DNA of 64,000 nt from Alviniconcha marisindica (taxonomy: Eukaryota > Mollusca > Gastropoda > Provannidae). The notes beneath the pieces are model-generated. The model was not told the origin of the DNA. It did not search any database and saw nothing but the letters and a program-made list of their open reading frames with translations. The DNA lies in NCBI GenBank assembly GCA_018857735.1, contig JABMCL010000813.1, positions 531,001 to 595,000 of the forward strand, given 5' to 3'. This document shows positions 29,448-40,924 of this stretch, piece by piece. Positions within the stretch are counted from its first letter, which is position 1, and each line of letters begins with the position of its first letter. The position numbers were made by a program, and so were the translations under genes.

Positions 29448-32400
29448 GGGAGAGAGGGAGAAAGGGTGACAATTGATGCATTTGTTCAGATGAAATGTTT
29501 CAGAATTAAAATTTATCCACAGCAAATTCACATTACATAGTTTAGTTGTTTGTGTATTGATACAGCATAAGAGAGGTTGCAATATAGTAACAAATGAGTG
29601 AGTTTTCATAATTTGTTGCTGGAACTTAGTAGCTGAAGCAAGCAAATTATCATAATAGAACCTTCTTGATTACTTTAAAACCATTGCTCAGGCATCAGCA
29701 CTACTTCACGTTGCAGGCATGATTCCATATTGGCAGTGTACTACTACTAGTACTAGTCAGGCAACAGTAGTAATGGCAAAAACTGGGAACACAGAATTAG
29801 TACTGGAATACCTGATTCCTCTTGTGTTGTGTGGCAGCATGCAGGCAAAGTGCAGAATTTTATTACTTGCAGCCACTGCCACTGGACCCACCATCACTGA
29901 CCCATGTAGCTGACTCACTATGGCTATGTTACCACACTATGTTGCCGGCCTACTAATCCCCAGGGCATGTCATGACTGCAACATAGTCGTCAAGATGCAC
30001 AATACCTTTAAGTGTTTTTGTGAAGGTCATGGTCATCAGGTCATGGTTATTGCAAAAGGGATTTAAAAGAAAAATTCTTCTGTGATAATTTAACATTATT
30101 GTTTGAAAATTGGTGTGAGTCTGCTATAACTGTATAAGTTCAGAAATGCTTTGTCTGCAGCTGTTTCTTATAAAATTTACTGTCCTTTATGAGTGTTTTT
30201 TTCTTGTTTTTTGTTTGTTAGTTTGTTTTTTGTTGTTGTTCTTTAAAAAAATTAAAATTGTGTGTCTTTTATGTATAAGGTATGGTGTTTTTTTTACATT
30301 CTTTATGTTAATATTGTATAAATTAAAAATAAAATCAGTGTTTTCAACTATACTTTTGTTACAGTTTTCTTGTAATACCCTGTTGACATGGGTCCACTTA
30401 ACCTCTGTTCCGGCCAACCTGAGCTTGACCTGAATTGGGGTCACAGTAACCCAGTTTGGATCTCTTTTTTTTATAACAGTTTGGTACTTTGATATTAATA
30501 AGGCAAATGGACATACATGTTCAAGGACATAGCGGGCTGGTGATATAGCAATAAGATTAAGAACCTGTTACCTGTAGGCACTGCCATACTGAGTGTTCAT
30601 ATTCTTTGTTCCTGAGAGTTGCCAGCACCACTTCTGATTTCTGTGCTTTTTTTTCTTGCTTTTTTTCTTTTTTTCCCATTTCTGTGCTTTTTTTTCTTGC
30701 TTTTTTTCTTTTTTTCTTAAAAGTTTCATCATTGTTTTAATTTGTGTTTTGGCTGTCAAGTTTCATGTACGTTTATTTTGTAGCAGGGCTGAAAGTCTGA
30801 TTATATACTTTATGAGTAAAACAGAAGTGCAGAGATTGAATGTTAGTGATGGGACTATCCATCATCAAATGGTTATGTGTGTAGATGCGTAAAATGTTTG
30901 TGTATGTATCTGTTAAGAAGAAACAGAAGACGAGCCAGATGGCAAGAATGGCTTCAACCCTTGGCCTGGTTTCCGTTACACTGGAACCCTTCGAGCATTC
31001 CCTGTGGTAAGCAAGTTATTGTTGTGTAAAGTATTAAAGACCGTTTAAGAGTATTCCTTGTGGTAAGCAAGTTATTGTTGTGTAAAGTGTTAAAGACTGT
31101 CTAAGAGTATTCCCTGTGGTAAGCAAGTTATTGTTGTGTAAAGTATTAAAGACCGTTTAAGAGTATTCCCTGTGGTAAGCAAGTTATTGTTGTGTAAAGT
31201 ATTAAAGACCATTTAAGAGTATTCCTTGTGGTAAGCAAGTTGTTGTTGTGTAAAGTATTAAAGACCGTTTAAGAGTATTCCCTGTGGTAAGCAAGTTATT
31301 GTTGTGTAAAGTGTTAAAGACTGTCTAAGAGTATTCCCTGTGGTAAGCAAGTTATTGTTGTGTAAAGTATTAAAGACCGTTTAAGAGTATTCCCTGTGGT
31401 AAGCAAGTTATTGTTGTGTAAAGTGTTAAAGACTGTCTAAGAGTATTCCCTGTGGTAAGCAAGTTATTGTTGTGTAAAGTGTTACTGACTGTCTAAGAGT
31501 ATTCCCTGTGGTAAGCAAGTTATTGTTGTGTAAAGTAATAAAGACTGTCTAAGAGTATTCCCTGTGGTAAGCAAGTTATTGTTGTGTAAAATATTAAAGA
31601 CTAAGAATATTCCCTGTGGTAAGCAAGTTATTGTTGTGTAAAGTATTAAAGACTGACTAAGAGTATTCCCTGTGGTAAGCAAGTTATTGTTATGTAAAAT
31701 ATTAAAGACTGTCTAAAAGTATTCCCTGTGGTAAGCAAGTTATTGTGTAAATGTATTACAAGACTGTCTAAGAGCATTTCCTGTGGTAAGCAAGTTATTG
31801 TGTAAATGTATTACAAGTCTGTCTAAGAGCATTCCCTGTGGTAAGCAAGTTATTGTGTAAATTATGTATTACAAGACTGTCTAAGAGCATTTCCTGTGGT
31901 AAGTAACTAGAGCATTCCCTGTGGTAAGTAATTAGAGCATTCCCTGTGGTAAGTAATTAGAGCATTCCCAGTGGTAAGTAGTTAGAGCATTCCCTGTGGT
32001 AAGTAATTAGAGCATTCCCTGTGGTAAGAAAGTTATTGCTGTGTAAATGTATTACAAGACTAAGAACATTCCCTATGGTAAGCAAGTTATTGCTGTGTAA
32101 ATGTATTACAAGACTGAGAACATTCCCTGTGGTAAGCAATTCATTGCAAAACCATCTTAGAGTAAGCTGTCTTTGGTTCCGATTTTGGATTTTGGGTTTG
32201 CTATTAGTGTATGCAGATTGAGAGAAAGGGGGCGTATATGTAAGAGTGTGTATGTGTGTGTGTTTAATGACTTAGAATTATTGAGATATATGTTCTTCAT
32301 TGTGCGATCGAACAACAGCTTTAATTTCCCGCTGGGATGAATAAAGTATATTGTTATTGTTGTTATTGTTATTGGATGCAGAGCTTTACAAGGCAAGTCC

Positions 32401-32990
32401 GAAACAGCACAGCCCTCATGAGATCCCAACAGTCTGTTGTTCTCCAAGGAAAAATATTAAATCAAATGATTTTTTTAGATTTAATTTTTCACAATAATTT
32501 ATTTCAATGCAAAAAAAGTGAAAATTTCATTTGAGTTTGAAACATTGGCTGATTTTTTTTTTTTTTTAAAGGTTGCACTTAAATGCATAAAACTATTGCC
32601 ATCTTTACCGCTGTCTCACTCTCTTAAATAACCTACCATGCACTAAGTAAAAACTTGTGCAATGCAGTGAGTTGGCTCAAGAGAGGAGCACTGTATTAGT
32701 GTATAAATGCAGCGAATACACAATAATAACCTGCAATTGAAAATGTGTGTGTGTGTGTTTGTCAGACTCCTAAGCGAACAGTCCCAGATCACATCCCTCG
32801 ACCCGACTATGCTGAACATCCAGAGGGTAAGCGGTCCAATGAAAGACAAAATATAGACTCAAGCATTCAGACAGAAGTGCAATCACTCATGGAAACACAG
32901 ACACATACATCCCTGAAGGCATGAACACACATGCATGCACACATGCTTGCACATACCTAACAGACACCGCTATAACCTCTGCACAGGTAT

Positions 32991-33044
<54 letters not shown>

Positions 33045-36000
33045 ACACACACAAAGAACTAAACTGCTCACCCTCCCAGAGAAAAATGACGTGCATAATT
33101 TTCTACAGGTGTGCCAACCTCCGAACGGCAGCTCAGAGGCTCCACCAACATCAAGCAGCTGGATGATGAAGAACAGGAGAGCATGCGGGTGGTAGGCAAG
33201 GTGGGCCACATCAGACTTCCGCCTTTTCAGCATCGCTTTGACCATCATCAGTTTATTTTGCCACATCAGACTTCCGCCTTTTCAGCATCACTTTGACCAT
33301 CATCAGTTTATTTTGCCACATCAGACTTCCGCCTTTTCAGCATCGCTTTGACCATCATCAATTTATTTTGCCACATCAGACTTCCGCCTTTTCAGCATCG
33401 CTTTGACCATCATCGGTTTATTTTGCCACATCAGATTTCAGCCTTTTCAGCATCGCTTTGACCATCATCAGTTTATTTTGCCACATCCAGCTTCAGCTTT
33501 TTCAGCATCACTTTGACCATCATCAGTTAATTCTGGAGAAAACAGAGAAGAAGAAAAATTACAGTATATGTCTGCCAGGAGAAATGACAAGCAGACCACT
33601 ATGGGTTTAAAACCTGGTTTAGACAGCAGTACCTCCCCCCGTCCCTCCCACTCCCCTGTATTTTTAGCAAATGATAGTCAGCAAAATACTAAGCAGGAGT
33701 TATTATTGACTACACCAACATAAGTTCAGTATTTTGTAAAACAGTGTGTGGCCTTTTTGGTCTGATGCTAAACATGAATTTTCTCCAATTATACCTTAAA
33801 AAACCCAGTGCCTCATCATACAGTCCAGAACACTGTTAACCATAATATACACCAAAATTGCAACTTAGCAAGCAAAAAGCTAAAAAACCAATGAGCCATA
33901 AAATTGATAGGATAGGATATGATAATACAGTGTGTGGCTGTTTGGATCAAATGGTAAGCAGTTTTCACTGACTATACAAACAAGAGTTTAGTTGTTTTTA
34001 GTGACCGTGTTTTACTGTCTGGCTGCCAGTGAGTGAAAAATTGCATTTGATTAACTTGTTTCGGCAGCTGGCCCGAGAGATCCTGGATGTAGCTGCTGAA
34101 GCTACTGTTGTTGGAGTCACCACAGACGAAATTGACAGACTTGTCCATGAGGTGAGACTTTGCCTCTTCCTCTCTGCTGCATTTCATTTTGGTTCTGTTA
34201 GTTGTACTGGTGTCAGTGTATTGTATTTTCAGTGTCTTTTTTCAGGTAAGTTGATGAAATAAAATATATATATTTTTTTTCTTTTTTTTTTTCTTTTTCT
34301 TTTTTAAATATTGTGGTTACATTATTCCCTTTACCAAAAATCCAGACAAATGTGAACTGGGGTGGGAGGGTGGGTATGTAAAAGGCAGCAAGTATTGTAT
34401 TTTTGTTCTTGAATATACATTATTACAATGCTATTTGTAGCCAGGGAAGATAGCTCAATGGCAGAGTGCTGGACTTGTGACTGGAAGGTAGCAGGTCAAT
34501 TCCAGCAGGAGAATTTTCCTCTCCAGATATAACTTTCTTTGCTGACTCTTAATTCAGTATCCATTCCATCCTCGGGTTGTGACAGAAAAAATGGGCCATT
34601 CTGTCAAAAGAGCAGCTGACAGGTTACAGCAAAACTCACATGCACCCTTGACCCAGCAAAGTCAAAGTGGTCTGACTATGCTGTCTAGACATAGCCGTAG
34701 CCTGGGAATCCATCAGGGAAACGAGTTCACACACAACTCACCAAGGAATGCTCGTCCACAGTTGTTGCAGCTTGCGCAGGTGGGGAATGGCTTCTTGAAG
34801 TTGAACCTCCCCTCCAAGTCCTGGGGGGTGAAGAAAAAGCTGCCACACTATCACATGGTCTGCAGTTCATGTTTCTGCAACGTGGACATTCCACCAAAGG
34901 CTTCTTTTTTCTGTTTCAGGCAACAATAGACAGAGAGTGCTACCCCTCTCCCCTCAACTACTACTGCTTCCCTAAATCGTGCTGCACGTAAGTTCTCTGG
35001 CTTTGTGAAGGAAGAGTAAGGTCTGGTTATCACCTCAAAAGAAATGTTTGACTTGCATAAGGCATTTCTTTTTTTTATGGTGAGAAAAGTTTTTCGTAGT
35101 ATCTTCCAAACTTTGCATGATGATAACCACCAGTGGGTTTCACATGGCCATGGGTGAAGCCACAGGTTGTACCCTTTTGACAAGTTTTTATCTGATATAC
35201 TTTAACATAGTTTTGTGACTTTATCTTGTGTGAAACAGAGATGGCTGACACACTTTCTAAACTGGAATAAACTTTCTCCACAAACTATGGAATTTTAGAT
35301 TTTCAAACTTTGCTTAATAATAACCTATATCCAGCTTTGCATTGGCCAGATGAAGATGAATGATCCCATCAGATTCAAACTGTATATGATTGTTACTTAC
35401 ACGACCTGATCATAAGAATACTGCTCAGAGCAACATTTAGTGTATGTATGTATAAGAGAGATAAGTGATGCATTGCTTCCCTTGGCAGAGAACTTGATGT
35501 TGACCTTTCTCAGGCTCTGCTTGAACAAGTGCCTAGAAGTTTTCATAAATGATGACTTTTGTTGAGCAGTACAGGTTCATATCAGTTTCAGTGCCCGTGA
35601 CTCATTTTTTCTCTATTTATCACAAGAGAGTTTGAAAGAAAAATCAAAGCTATGTTTTCCAGTTTTGAATGTGAGTTGACTGAGCTTTTGCGGTTCTTGT
35701 CTGTGTCTGATCCTGCAGGTCCATCAATGAGGTGATCTGTCACGGTATTCCTGACCACAGCTTTTGCTGTTCTTGTCTCTGATCCTGCAGGTCCATCAAT
35801 GAGGTGATCTGTCACAGTATTCCTGACCTCAGCTTTTGCTGTTCTTGTCTCTGTCTGATTCTGCAGGTCCATCAATGAGGTGATCTGTCACGGTATTCCT
35901 GACCTCAGCTTTTACTGTTCTTGTCTGTGTCTGATCCTGCAGGTCCATCAATAAGGTGGTCTGTCACGGTATTCCTGACCACAGCTTTTACTGTTCTTGT

Positions 36001-36458
36001 CTCTGTCTGATTCTGCAGGTCCATCAATGAGGTGATCTGTCACAGTATTCCTGACCTCAGCTTTTGCTGTTCTTGTCTCTGTCTGATTCTGCAGGTCCAT
36101 CAATGAGGTGATCTGTCACGGTATTCCTGACCTCAGCTTTTACTGTTCTTGTCTGTGTCTGATCCTGCAGGTCCATCAATGAGGTGATCTGTCACAGTAT
36201 TCCTGACCTCAGCTTTTACTGTTCTTGTCTGTGTCTGATCCTGCAGGTCCATCAATGAGGTGATCTGTCACGGTATTCCTGACCTCAGACCACTGGAGAA
36301 GGGGGACATTGTCAACAGTGAGTGTCAGCAAGATATGTAGCACCTGGTTTGAATGAAAACAGTGATGTTGCAGCCTTTTCTTTTTTTCCCGTTTTTGTTG
36401 TTGTTGCAAGAGATGGAACGTGTTTTTTGTGGGGTTGATTTCTGTTTGACTTGACTTT

Positions 36459-36503
<45 letters not shown>

Positions 36504-39500
36504 TGTCAGTGTGCGTGTGGTGTGTATGTATGTGTATGTGTGTGTGTGCGTGTGTCAGTGTGCGTGTGGTGTGTACGTATGTGTGTGTGTGTGTCTGTCA
36601 GTGTGCATGTGGTGTGTATGTTTGTGTGTGTGTGTGCATGTGTGTGTGTCTGTCACTGTGCATGTGGTGTGTATGTATGTGTGTGTGTGTCTGTCAGTGT
36701 GCGTGTGGTGTGTATGTATGTGTGTGTGTGTGTGTGTCTGTCAGTGTGCATGTGATGTGTATGTATGTGTGTGTGTGTCTGTCAGTGTGCGTGTGGTGTG
36801 TGTGTTTGTGTGTGTGTCTGTGTGTTTGTTTGCATTGCTGTGGGTGATCCTGCAGCTTGTCTCTTAAAGGAACTGGGTTTGTGAAAACATGTTTTGTTTG
36901 CAGAATTTGGCTTTCTTGAACAGGTAAAATAGATCAAAATAAAACCCAAAAATCAAGGATTTGGTTTTAAAATGCCCTGTTGTTTTTGTGTGAATTTCCA
37001 GTCAGACTTTTGTCAGTGGCAGTTAACAGGACTCACTTCAGGAAACATTGTTGTGTGTCACAGCTGGCCAAACAGTAGCAGCTACCCATAGCTTCTTTGG
37101 TTGTGTTCCTCAGACTGTGTGAGTGCAGAACTTTATGCCTGATGTCGGAGAGGGCAACGCCATGAAACACAATCAGGCCGGGGTGTTTGTTCTTGTGTAT
37201 GGTTAGCCCCATAGCTCTGAGGGCCTTTTGAAACAAAATCCTTGAAGTTTTTATTTTGATCTCTTCACCTTGTTGGACAGCAGTTATATTGAGATGGCAA
37301 GCTCCTTTAAACTGAGATAAGATGAGAATGAGGTGGCACCAACAAAAACATTTTATGAGTCAGTCAACAAGACTAGGTGTATAGTTATTGCATTTGAGCA
37401 CACTAGGTGTATAGTTATTGCATTTGAGCATATGCTGGTTACAGAGGTTGGAGGCTTTTTTCTTTTTATTTAACTTCCATGGAAAAGCATGCGAGAGCAT
37501 GCATGAGCGTTTGTCCAGCTGTGAGTCCTGTGGTGACTATGGACATGACATCCTTCGCATTTTGTATGATGGTAGCCTACATTGATATTTGGTGACTGAG
37601 CGTTTGCTCATCTTGTCTTGCAGTTGACATCACAGCGTACCACCGCGGTTTCCATGGGGATCTGAACGAGACGCTGTTTGTGGGTGAGGTGGATGATGCA
37701 AGCAAGGAGCTGGTCAGGACGACCTATGAGTGTCTGAAGATGGCCATCGACGAAGGTACTGGGACAGTTTCCTTTGAGTTGATAATCTGTCATTTCTCTG
37801 AGACTGTCATGTGCTCTCTTGATATTCCCTTGATGTTGTTAATATTTCAGAATTAAAGTTTGAAATCTGGATCTTCTATTATTGGTTTAAATTAAATTAA
37901 TTTCATGCATAACAATAAATTAACAACAGAACAGTTGGACTGTGCAGTCTTCTGTAATTGTGTTTGGGGTCAAATTCATAGTCTCCATTTTGCCTTTAAT
38001 CATGTTTGACTTGGGTATAGTTTTAGGTGTGAGAAGGGTTTTAATGTGTATTAACTTACAGCAGTGTTTATTCATCCTGAGCTGACTGTGCAGTTGATCA
38101 GACTTAAACATCCAGTTACCAGCTCACTATTCGACTCGGACACACAACGTCCAGCTAGCAAGAGCCCACTCCACATCTCTTCTGCTTGTTGTTTGACTGT
38201 TGGCAGTGAAACCAGGCGTGCGATACAGAGAGATGGGGAACATTATCCAGAAGCACGCCCAGGCCCATGGCTACTCTGTCGTCAGGAGCTACTGCGGACA
38301 TGGCATTCATCAGTGAGTCAGCGCTCTGGGCTTGAGCTTATTTCACTTTTACTGTTGCAGTGACAATCCAAAACATCTTTTGTATATTTAACCCTTTCAC
38401 TCTTAATGCTGCATGAAGCTCTGAATTTCAGCAGGGGGACACAGCGAATAAACTAAAATAAAATTTTAACAAGTCAAACACTGTTGTTGTTACCACCAGT
38501 TGAACTTTTACAGGCCAAAGACAATGAACAGTATGATTGAAAACTGTAGCTTGGTTACACAGGCTGTGGTAGATGGTTGTTTGCTTGGTTACACAGGCTG
38601 TGGCAAGATGGTTCTTAGCTTGGTTACACAGGCTGTGGTAAGTTGGATCTTAGTTTGGTTACACAGGCTGTGGTGAGATGGTTCTTAGCTTGGTCACATA
38701 GGCTGTGGTAAGATGGATCTTAGCTTGGTTACACAGGCTGTGGTAAGTTGGAGCTTAGCTTGGTTACACAGACTGTGGTGAGATGGAGCTTAGCTTGGTT
38801 ACACTGACTGTGGTAAGTTGGAGCTTAGCTTGGTTACACAGGCTGTCGTGAGATGGAGCTTAGATTGGTCACACAGGCTGTGGTAAGTTGGTTCTTAGCT
38901 TGGTTACATAGGCTGTGGTAAGTTGGAGCTTAGCTTGGTTACACAGGCTGTGGTAAGTTGGAGCTTAGCTTGGTTACACAGGCTGTGGTAAGTTGGAGCT
39001 TAGCTTGGTTACACAGGCTGTGGTAAGTTGGAGTATAGCTTGGTTACACAGGCTGTGGTAAGTTGGAGCTTAGCTTGGTTACACAGGCTGTGGTAAATTG
39101 GAATTTAGCTTGGTTACACAGGCTGTGGTAAGTTGGAGCTTAGCTTGGTTACACAGGCTGCAGTGAGATGGTTCTCAGCTTCATCACACAGGCTGTGCTG
39201 AAATGTGTTTGGGTTTGTGTGCTTTTGGAATGAGGAGTGGAGTGAGAGCACATTCAGAGAGTTAAGAGAGGAAAATATCTTTCATTTTCCATAAAGATCT
39301 TGTTCTCGGGATTTTATGTTGCTCTTTTTTCATGTTGCAGGTTATTCCACACTGCCCCAAGTGTACCCCATTACGGAAGTAAGTAGGAAGCCAGGATTCC
39401 CCGCTTGATCAGTCAGTGGAGCGATACCCTTTATCCTCATAGGCCGGGTTAATGTTGTTGTTAATCTGGTGCTAGAAACTTACTGAGGCAAAGTCTTGCC

Positions 39501-40924
39501 ATGTGATGAGCTAATAGTCAGAGTCGCCTTGGCTACAAGTAAGCCCATGCAGTCAGAATGCAGCTGCAGGGACTGCAGGAATTTCCTGAGCTTGAGAAGT
39601 GCTGGAAACTGTTCACAGCATGAAATTCTCATGCTGGTTGAACATGGGAACCAGCGTGCAAACAGACGAAAGGAAACATTTAAGCCCATGCAGTCAGAAT
39701 GCAGGAATCACAGGAATATATTGAGCATGAGAATTAAGTGCTGAAAATTGTTCACAGCGTGAAATTCTCATGCTGGTTGAACATGGGAATCGGTGTGCAA
39801 ACAGATGAAAGAAAACATTCAAATATGCACTCAGCTACACTGCTAAAAGGTAAAGAGAAGGAATATGTTTATAACCAGTGTGTAATTGTAGATAGTGTAT
39901 AGGTTCTTAGATGCCAGAGATGTGTGTGGAATTAGAAAAAAAACCTGTGTATCAAGACTTATACACGTGGTTTGCTTTGGCTGTTTGCTACCTGTCCATT
40001 TGTTGTAGGATTGCCTCTGTGATTGTAGGACATATCATTATCAGTACCACCTTCTTTACACAAGGATGAATTTTCTCAGTCTGTGAACCTGGGCCTGATT
40101 CAAACAGTTAATCAACTTTGTTACTCATTGCAGAGAACAAGGCCATTGGTGTGATGAAGCCGGGCCATACCTTCACCATAGAACCTATGATATCTGAAGG
40201 TAAGAACTGCAAAAGTTAATAAAAATAATAATAGGGTCATAGAGGGGAACAAGGCTATGGGTGTGAGGGGAACAAGGCTATGGGTGTGAGGGGAACAAGG
40301 CTATTGGAGTGAGGGGAAACAAGGCTATGGGTGTGAGGGGAACATGGCTACAGGTGTGAGGGAAACAAGGCTATGGGTGTGAGGGGAACATGGCTGTTGG
40401 TTTGAGGGGAACATGGCTATGGGTGTGAGGGGAACATGGCTATGGGTGTGAGTGGAACAAGGCTATTCGTGTGAGGGGAACATGGCTATGGGTGTGAGGG
40501 GAACAAGGCTATTCGTGTGAGGGGGACATGGCTATTGGAATGATGAAGCCAGGCCATACCTTCACAGTAGCTCCTGTGAGAAGGTAAGAACTGCAATTGT
40601 TCATAATTATATATGGTGACAGAGGACCCTTTCTCAGGTGAACACACACTACCTGCTCACCCAGCATTGAGTGAACCTCAGGGTTTTAGCTGAGGGAACA
40701 TTAGACATTGACGCAAGTGTTAACGCCAGGCTTACTGCTGTTTCACTGACGCAACAGGCACGTGGCGAGACGAGATGTGGCCAGACAACTGGACGGCAGT
40801 GACGCAGGACGGTAAACGCTCAGCGCAGTTTGAACACACCCTGCTGGTTACGGACACAGGATGCGAGGTTCTGACTCGCCGACGTGCCAACAACGGACAG
40901 CCGCACTTCATGGACTCCAACTGA
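28175..40924 (+). CDS. METAP1: Methionine aminopeptidase 1, complete 13-exon gene
   Basis: This cytosolic, ribosome-associated enzyme removes the initiator methionine from nascent proteins. Exons: 28175-28294, 29322-29373, 30918-31006, 32766-32826, 33109-33200, 34068-34151, 34920-34987, 36247-36317, 37624-37755, 38207-38312, 39341-39378, 40134-40199 and 40758-40924. All are GT-AG, the phases join, and the sum is 1146 nt = 381 aa (human METAP1 is 386). The start is AACATGGCG with a good Kozak context. Residues 9-55 form the zinc-finger region ([17 protein letters not shown] and on). The M24 catalytic domain has substrate His197 and metal ligands Asp214, Asp225, His288, Glu321 and Glu352, all intact. 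Four of the introns contain repeats derived from their own splice junctions. Confidence 0.96.
28441..28511. repeat. (TG)n microsatellite
   Basis: About 70 bp of TG in METAP1 intron 1. Confidence 0.97.
28866..28998. repeat. Compound (CA)n-(AT)n microsatellite
   Basis: About 56 bp of CA, an A-rich spacer, then about 40 bp of perfect AT in METAP1 intron 1. The AT tract is self-complementary and could form a hairpin or cruciform. Confidence 0.95.
29414..29446. repeat. Poly-G run of more than 30
   Basis: A homopolymer of about 33 G, 40 bp after the donor of METAP1 exon 2. It would be G-quadruplex-prone in the pre-mRNA. Confidence 0.9.
30990..32145. repeat. 54-57-bp minisatellite made of METAP1 exon 3 end plus donor
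   Basis: The real junction at 31006/31007 reads GAGCATTCCCTGTG then GTAAGCAAGTTATTG. The same text (GAGTATTCCCTGTGGTAAGC) recurs about every 54-57 bp up to about 31900. It then recurs as 25-bp units (31900-32030), then as two longer units to about 32140. There are more than 20 copies in all. Each copy keeps a strong GTAAG donor. Read-through from the exon meets an in-frame TAA within the first unit, so only the first donor gives METAP1 protein. Confidence 0.93.
32285..32375 (+). repeat. Retroposon 3' tail
   Basis: TTTAATTTCCCGCTGGGATG is followed by AATAAAGTATATTG and a (TTATTG)n tail. This arrangement is typical of 3' ends of LINE/SINE families. The body is not recognised. Confidence 0.5.
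32993..33056. repeat. (CA)n microsatellite
   Basis: About 55-60 bp of CA in the METAP1 intron just before exon 33109-33200. Confidence 0.96.
33200..33535. repeat. 55-bp minisatellite starting at a METAP1 donor
   Basis: About six units of CCACATCAGACTTCCGCCTT plus TTCAGCATCGCTTTGACCAT begin within 6 nt of the donor of exon 33109-33200 (AAG then GTGGGCCACATCAG). Each unit carries CCTTTTCAG, an acceptor-like motif. The first unit overlaps the donor region itself. Confidence 0.92.
34438..34515 (+). repeat. tRNA-derived SINE head in METAP1 intron
   Basis: The A-box-like TAGCTCAATGGCAGAGTG and a degenerate B-box GGTCAATTCC are spaced as in tRNA genes. Sequence from about 34515 to 34900 may be the SINE body or another element. 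No clear target-site duplication is seen. Confidence 0.55.
35690..36290. repeat. 76-bp minisatellite of the METAP1 exon 8 acceptor
   Basis: Eight copies of CTGCAG followed by GTCCATCAATGAGGTGATCT start at 35719, 35791, 35867, 35943, 36019, 36095, 36171 and 36247. The spacing is 76 bp except the first, which is 72. Each unit holds the pyrimidine tract, the AG acceptor and the first 42 nt of exon 8. Only the last is followed by the complete exon and donor. Using any upstream acceptor reads into a stop in the same or the next unit. Confidence 0.95.
36247..36317 (+). CDS. METAP1: METAP1 exon 8: substrate-binding histidine
   Basis: Encodes [20 protein letters not shown] plus IVN, with His197 in VICHGIP. 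Its acceptor and first 42 nt are present seven more times upstream in a 76-bp tandem array (35719-36246). Only this last copy continues into the rest of the exon and a donor. Confidence 0.95.
36458..36835. repeat. Compound (TG)n repeat with a higher-order unit
   Basis: TG tracts interrupted by TCTGTCAGTGTGCGTGTGGT blocks recur every ~55-65 bp after METAP1 exon 8. All three plus-strand frames stay open, which is an artefact. Confidence 0.9.
37624..37755 (+). CDS. METAP1: METAP1 exon 9: two metal-binding aspartates
   Basis: Encodes [20 protein letters not shown], then [19 protein letters not shown]. Asp214 and Asp225 correspond to the bridging metal ligands of M24 peptidases. Confidence 0.96.
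38540..39195. repeat. 35-bp minisatellite carrying donor-like GGTAAGTT
   Basis: About 18-19 units of CTTAGCTTGGTTACACAGGC plus TGTGGTAAGTTGGAG lie in the METAP1 intron between exons 10 and 11. Most units contain GTGGTAAGTTGG, close to the 5' splice consensus. Unlike the other arrays it is not clearly derived from an adjacent exon. Confidence 0.92.
40210..40535. repeat. 23-bp minisatellite derived from METAP1 exon 12
   Basis: About 13 units of GGGGAACAAGGCTATGGGTG plus TGA resemble the first bases of exon 12 (AGAACAAGGCCATTGGTGTG). The array lies between the true exon 12 and a decayed copy of it at 40531-40583. Confidence 0.88.
40531..40583 (+). pseudogene. Decayed duplicate of METAP1 exon 12
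   Basis: It reads [16 protein letters not shown] followed by donor GTAAGAACTGCAA, which matches exon 12 ([17 protein letters not shown]) and its donor GTAAGAACTGCAA. The metal ligand Glu321 is replaced by Ala (IEP to VAP) and the 5' half has become a 23-bp repeat. No good acceptor precedes it. If spliced in place of exon 12 the product should lack activity. Confidence 0.85.
40758..40924 (+). CDS. METAP1: METAP1 exon 13: terminal exon with last metal ligand
   Basis: Encodes [20 protein letters not shown], then [20 protein letters not shown], and ends in PHFMDSN before TGA. Glu352 in QFEHT is the fifth metal ligand. Confidence 0.96.

Noticed and set aside
34438..34515. Functional tRNA gene in a METAP1 intron
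   Set aside because: The B-box is degenerate and no complete cloverleaf can be drawn, so it is a SINE head at best.
35719..36246. Seven additional METAP1 exons
   Set aside because: Each copy has an acceptor and the first 42 nt of exon 8 but no donor. They are parts of a minisatellite, not exons.
36451..36867. Cys/Val-rich open frames of up to 138 codons
   Set aside because: Translation of a TG-rich compound microsatellite in three frames. There is no gene evidence.
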